Positions 6,234 through 7,318 of a DNA stretch of 7,318 bases are shown here, in pieces. Source of the DNA: Ectopseudomonas composti (GTDB lineage: Bacteria > Pseudomonadota > Gammaproteobacteria > Pseudomonadales > Pseudomonadaceae); contig CAMPIF010000213.1 in assembly GCA_946886245.1 (NCBI GenBank), positions 1 to 7,318 on the forward strand. Reading direction: 5' to 3'. Both the position numbers and the translations under genes were made by a program. The notes under the pieces are model-generated. The model was not told the DNA's origin. It saw only the letters and a list, made by a program, of their open reading frames with translations, and ran no database searches. How positions within the stretch are numbered: the first letter of the stretch is position 1; each line of letters starts with the position of its first letter.

Positions 6234-7318
6234 AGCGGATTTTCCAACGAAGCATCGGTGCGCACGCCGCGCCAGCGGTTGACGCGATGGCGCAGGCGGT
6301 CGAAGTAGAGGTAGACCACCGGAGTGGTGTAGAGGGTCAGCATCTGGCTCAACACCAGGCCACCGACGATGGTGATACCCAGCGGCTGGCGCATTTCAGA
6401 ACCCTCGGCACTGCCCAGCACCAGCGGCAAGGCGCCAAGAATCGCGGCCAGGGTAGTCATCATGATCGGCCGGAAACGCAGCAGGCAGGCCTGACGAATG
6501 GACTCCTGCGGGCTGAGGCGTTCGCCCCGCTCCAGTTGCAGGGCCAGATCGACCATCAGAATGGCGTTCTTCTTGACGATACCGATCAGCAGGAACAGCC
6601 CCAGCAGCGAAATCAGGCTGAACTCCATGCCGACCAGTTGCAGCGCGAGCAAGGCGCCAACCCCGGCAGACGGCAAGGTCGAGAGGATGGTCAGCGGGTG
6701 CACGTAGCTCTCGTAGAGCACGCCCAGCACGATGTACACCACCACCAGTGCCAGCAGGATCATCAGCGGCTGATTGCCCTGGGTCTGCTGGAACGCAGCG
6801 CCAGTGCCGCCCAGCATGCCCTGCACTTCGGTGGGCAGGCCGACCCGCGCCACGGCGGTCTCGATGGCGCGGCTGGCCTGATCGAGGCTGACGCCCTCGG
6901 CCAGGGAGAAGCCGATATTCTCGGCGGCGAACTGGCCCTGGTGGTTGACCCGATCCTCTTCCAGGCTGCGTTCCCAGCGGGCGAAGGTGGACAGCGGCAC
7001 CCGAGCGCCATCGGCGGTGATCAGCTGAATCTGGTCCAGCGCCTCGGGATGCTGGGCGTAGCGCGGGTTGATCTCCATCACCACGCTGTACTGGTTCAGC
7101 GCCTCGTAGATGGTGGAAACCTGGCGCTGGCTGAAGGCGTTGTTGAGCACGGCGGTGATCATGCTCATCTCTACGCCCAGACGCTGCGCAGCCTCGCGGT
7201 CGACGACCAGGCGAATCTGCTGGGCGCCCTCGTTCTCGTTGGCGGCGCTATCGGTCAGCTCGGGCAGCGCGCGCACCGCCTGTCGCCCCTCCGGCAGCCC
7301 CGTCCGCTGGAGGTCGAG
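6230..7318 (-). CDS. muxC: RND multidrug efflux permease, MdtC/MuxC type, C-terminal part
   Basis: This is the last 362 codons of a proton-driven RND inner-membrane pump (family length about 1,030-1,040); the frame stays open to the right edge, so the N-terminal two thirds is outside. Visible residues 1-180 belong to the second periplasmic porter/docking region, including VVDREAAQRLGVE and NNAFSQRQVSTIYEALNQY. Five membrane helices follow (about 185-204, 209-229, 233-254, 284-303 and 313-340 of the fragment), corresponding to TM8-TM12. Landmarks are LYESYVHPLTILSTLPSAGV, GIVKKNAILMVD (with the lysine of the RND proton relay), RFRPIMMTTLAAILGALPLV and RQPLGITIVGGL. These match MdtC/MuxC better than AcrB/MexB types, which have AKNAIL at the lysine. 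The pair MuxB-MuxC is known to work as a heteromeric pump. The stop overlaps the opmB start by 4 nt. An internal GTG at 7276 is not the start. Confidence 0.93.
   Translation of the reverse strand, partial: LDLQRTGLPEGRQAVRALPELTDSAANENEGAQQIRLVVDREAAQRLGVEMSMITAVLNNAFSQRQVSTIYEALNQYSVVMEINPRYAQHPEALDQIQLITADGARVPLSTFARWERSLEEDRVNHQGQFAAENIGFSLAEGVSLDQASRAIETAVARVGLPTEVQGMLGGTGAAFQQTQGNQPLMILLALVVVYIVLGVLYESYVHPLTILSTLPSAGVGALLALQLVGMEFSLISLLGLFLLIGIVKKNAILMVDLALQLERGERLSPQESIRQACLLRFRPIMMTTLAAILGALPLVLGSAEGSEMRQPLGITIVGGLVLSQMLTLYTTPVVYLYFDRLRHRVNRWRGVRTDASLENPL

Noticed and set aside
4743..6308. Plus-strand open frame of 521 codons opposite opmB
   Set aside because: It starts inside the dctP terminator hairpin and its product resembles no family. 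The minus-strand lipoprotein channel explains the region.
7274..7276. GTG at 7276 as the start of a 348-residue pump protein
   Set aside because: The frame is open to the window edge and the sequence is the interior of an RND pump, so this is an internal valine codon.

Overview
The window reads as part of a Pseudomonas chromosome, or that of a close relative. The DNA is GC-rich, and every gene has a recognisable Pseudomonas-type counterpart. One noncoding stretch carries an inverted pair of the short REP repeats (GTGGGAGG-GGCTTC-GCCGCGAC type) typical of this genus. The species cannot be named from the sequence alone.

Left end (1-2176, minus strand): a type VI secretion remnant. The N-terminal 629 codons of a VgrG spike protein run off the left edge. 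Directly upstream, 3 nt from its start codon, lies only the last ~94 codons of the ClpV/TssH sheath-recycling ATPase. The rest of that gene is absent, so the locus has been cut by a deletion or rearrangement near position 2177.

Middle noncoding block (2177-2620): no convincing protein gene. It holds a possible plus-strand small RNA (about 2244-2381) with a weak promoter, two small hairpins and a strong compound terminator hairpin ending in T5. It also holds a separate terminator for the minus-strand gene tam and a REP pair.

Centre (2621-4758): a divergent pair. tam (trans-aconitate 2-methyltransferase) is on the minus strand. A DctP-type periplasmic binding protein of a TRAP transporter is on the plus strand. 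Their shared intergenic region (3383-3706) carries a well-matched sigma-54 (-24/-12) promoter facing dctP. It also carries two related palindromes with the pattern TGGCGG-N4-CGCCA and an A-rich Hfq/Crc-type motif against the dctP ribosome binding site. No membrane subunits (dctQ, dctM) follow; dctP ends at a strong hairpin and meets a convergent operon.

Right end (4770-7318, minus strand): the end of a tripartite RND efflux operon. The C-terminal 362 codons of an MdtC/MuxC-type inner-membrane pump overlap by 4 nt (ATGA) a complete OpmB-type outer-membrane lipoprotein channel. The order fits the muxABC-opmB layout.

The most interesting points are the possible small RNA beside the T6SS breakpoint, the truncated clpV, and the orphan sigma-54-driven dctP with its paired palindromes.
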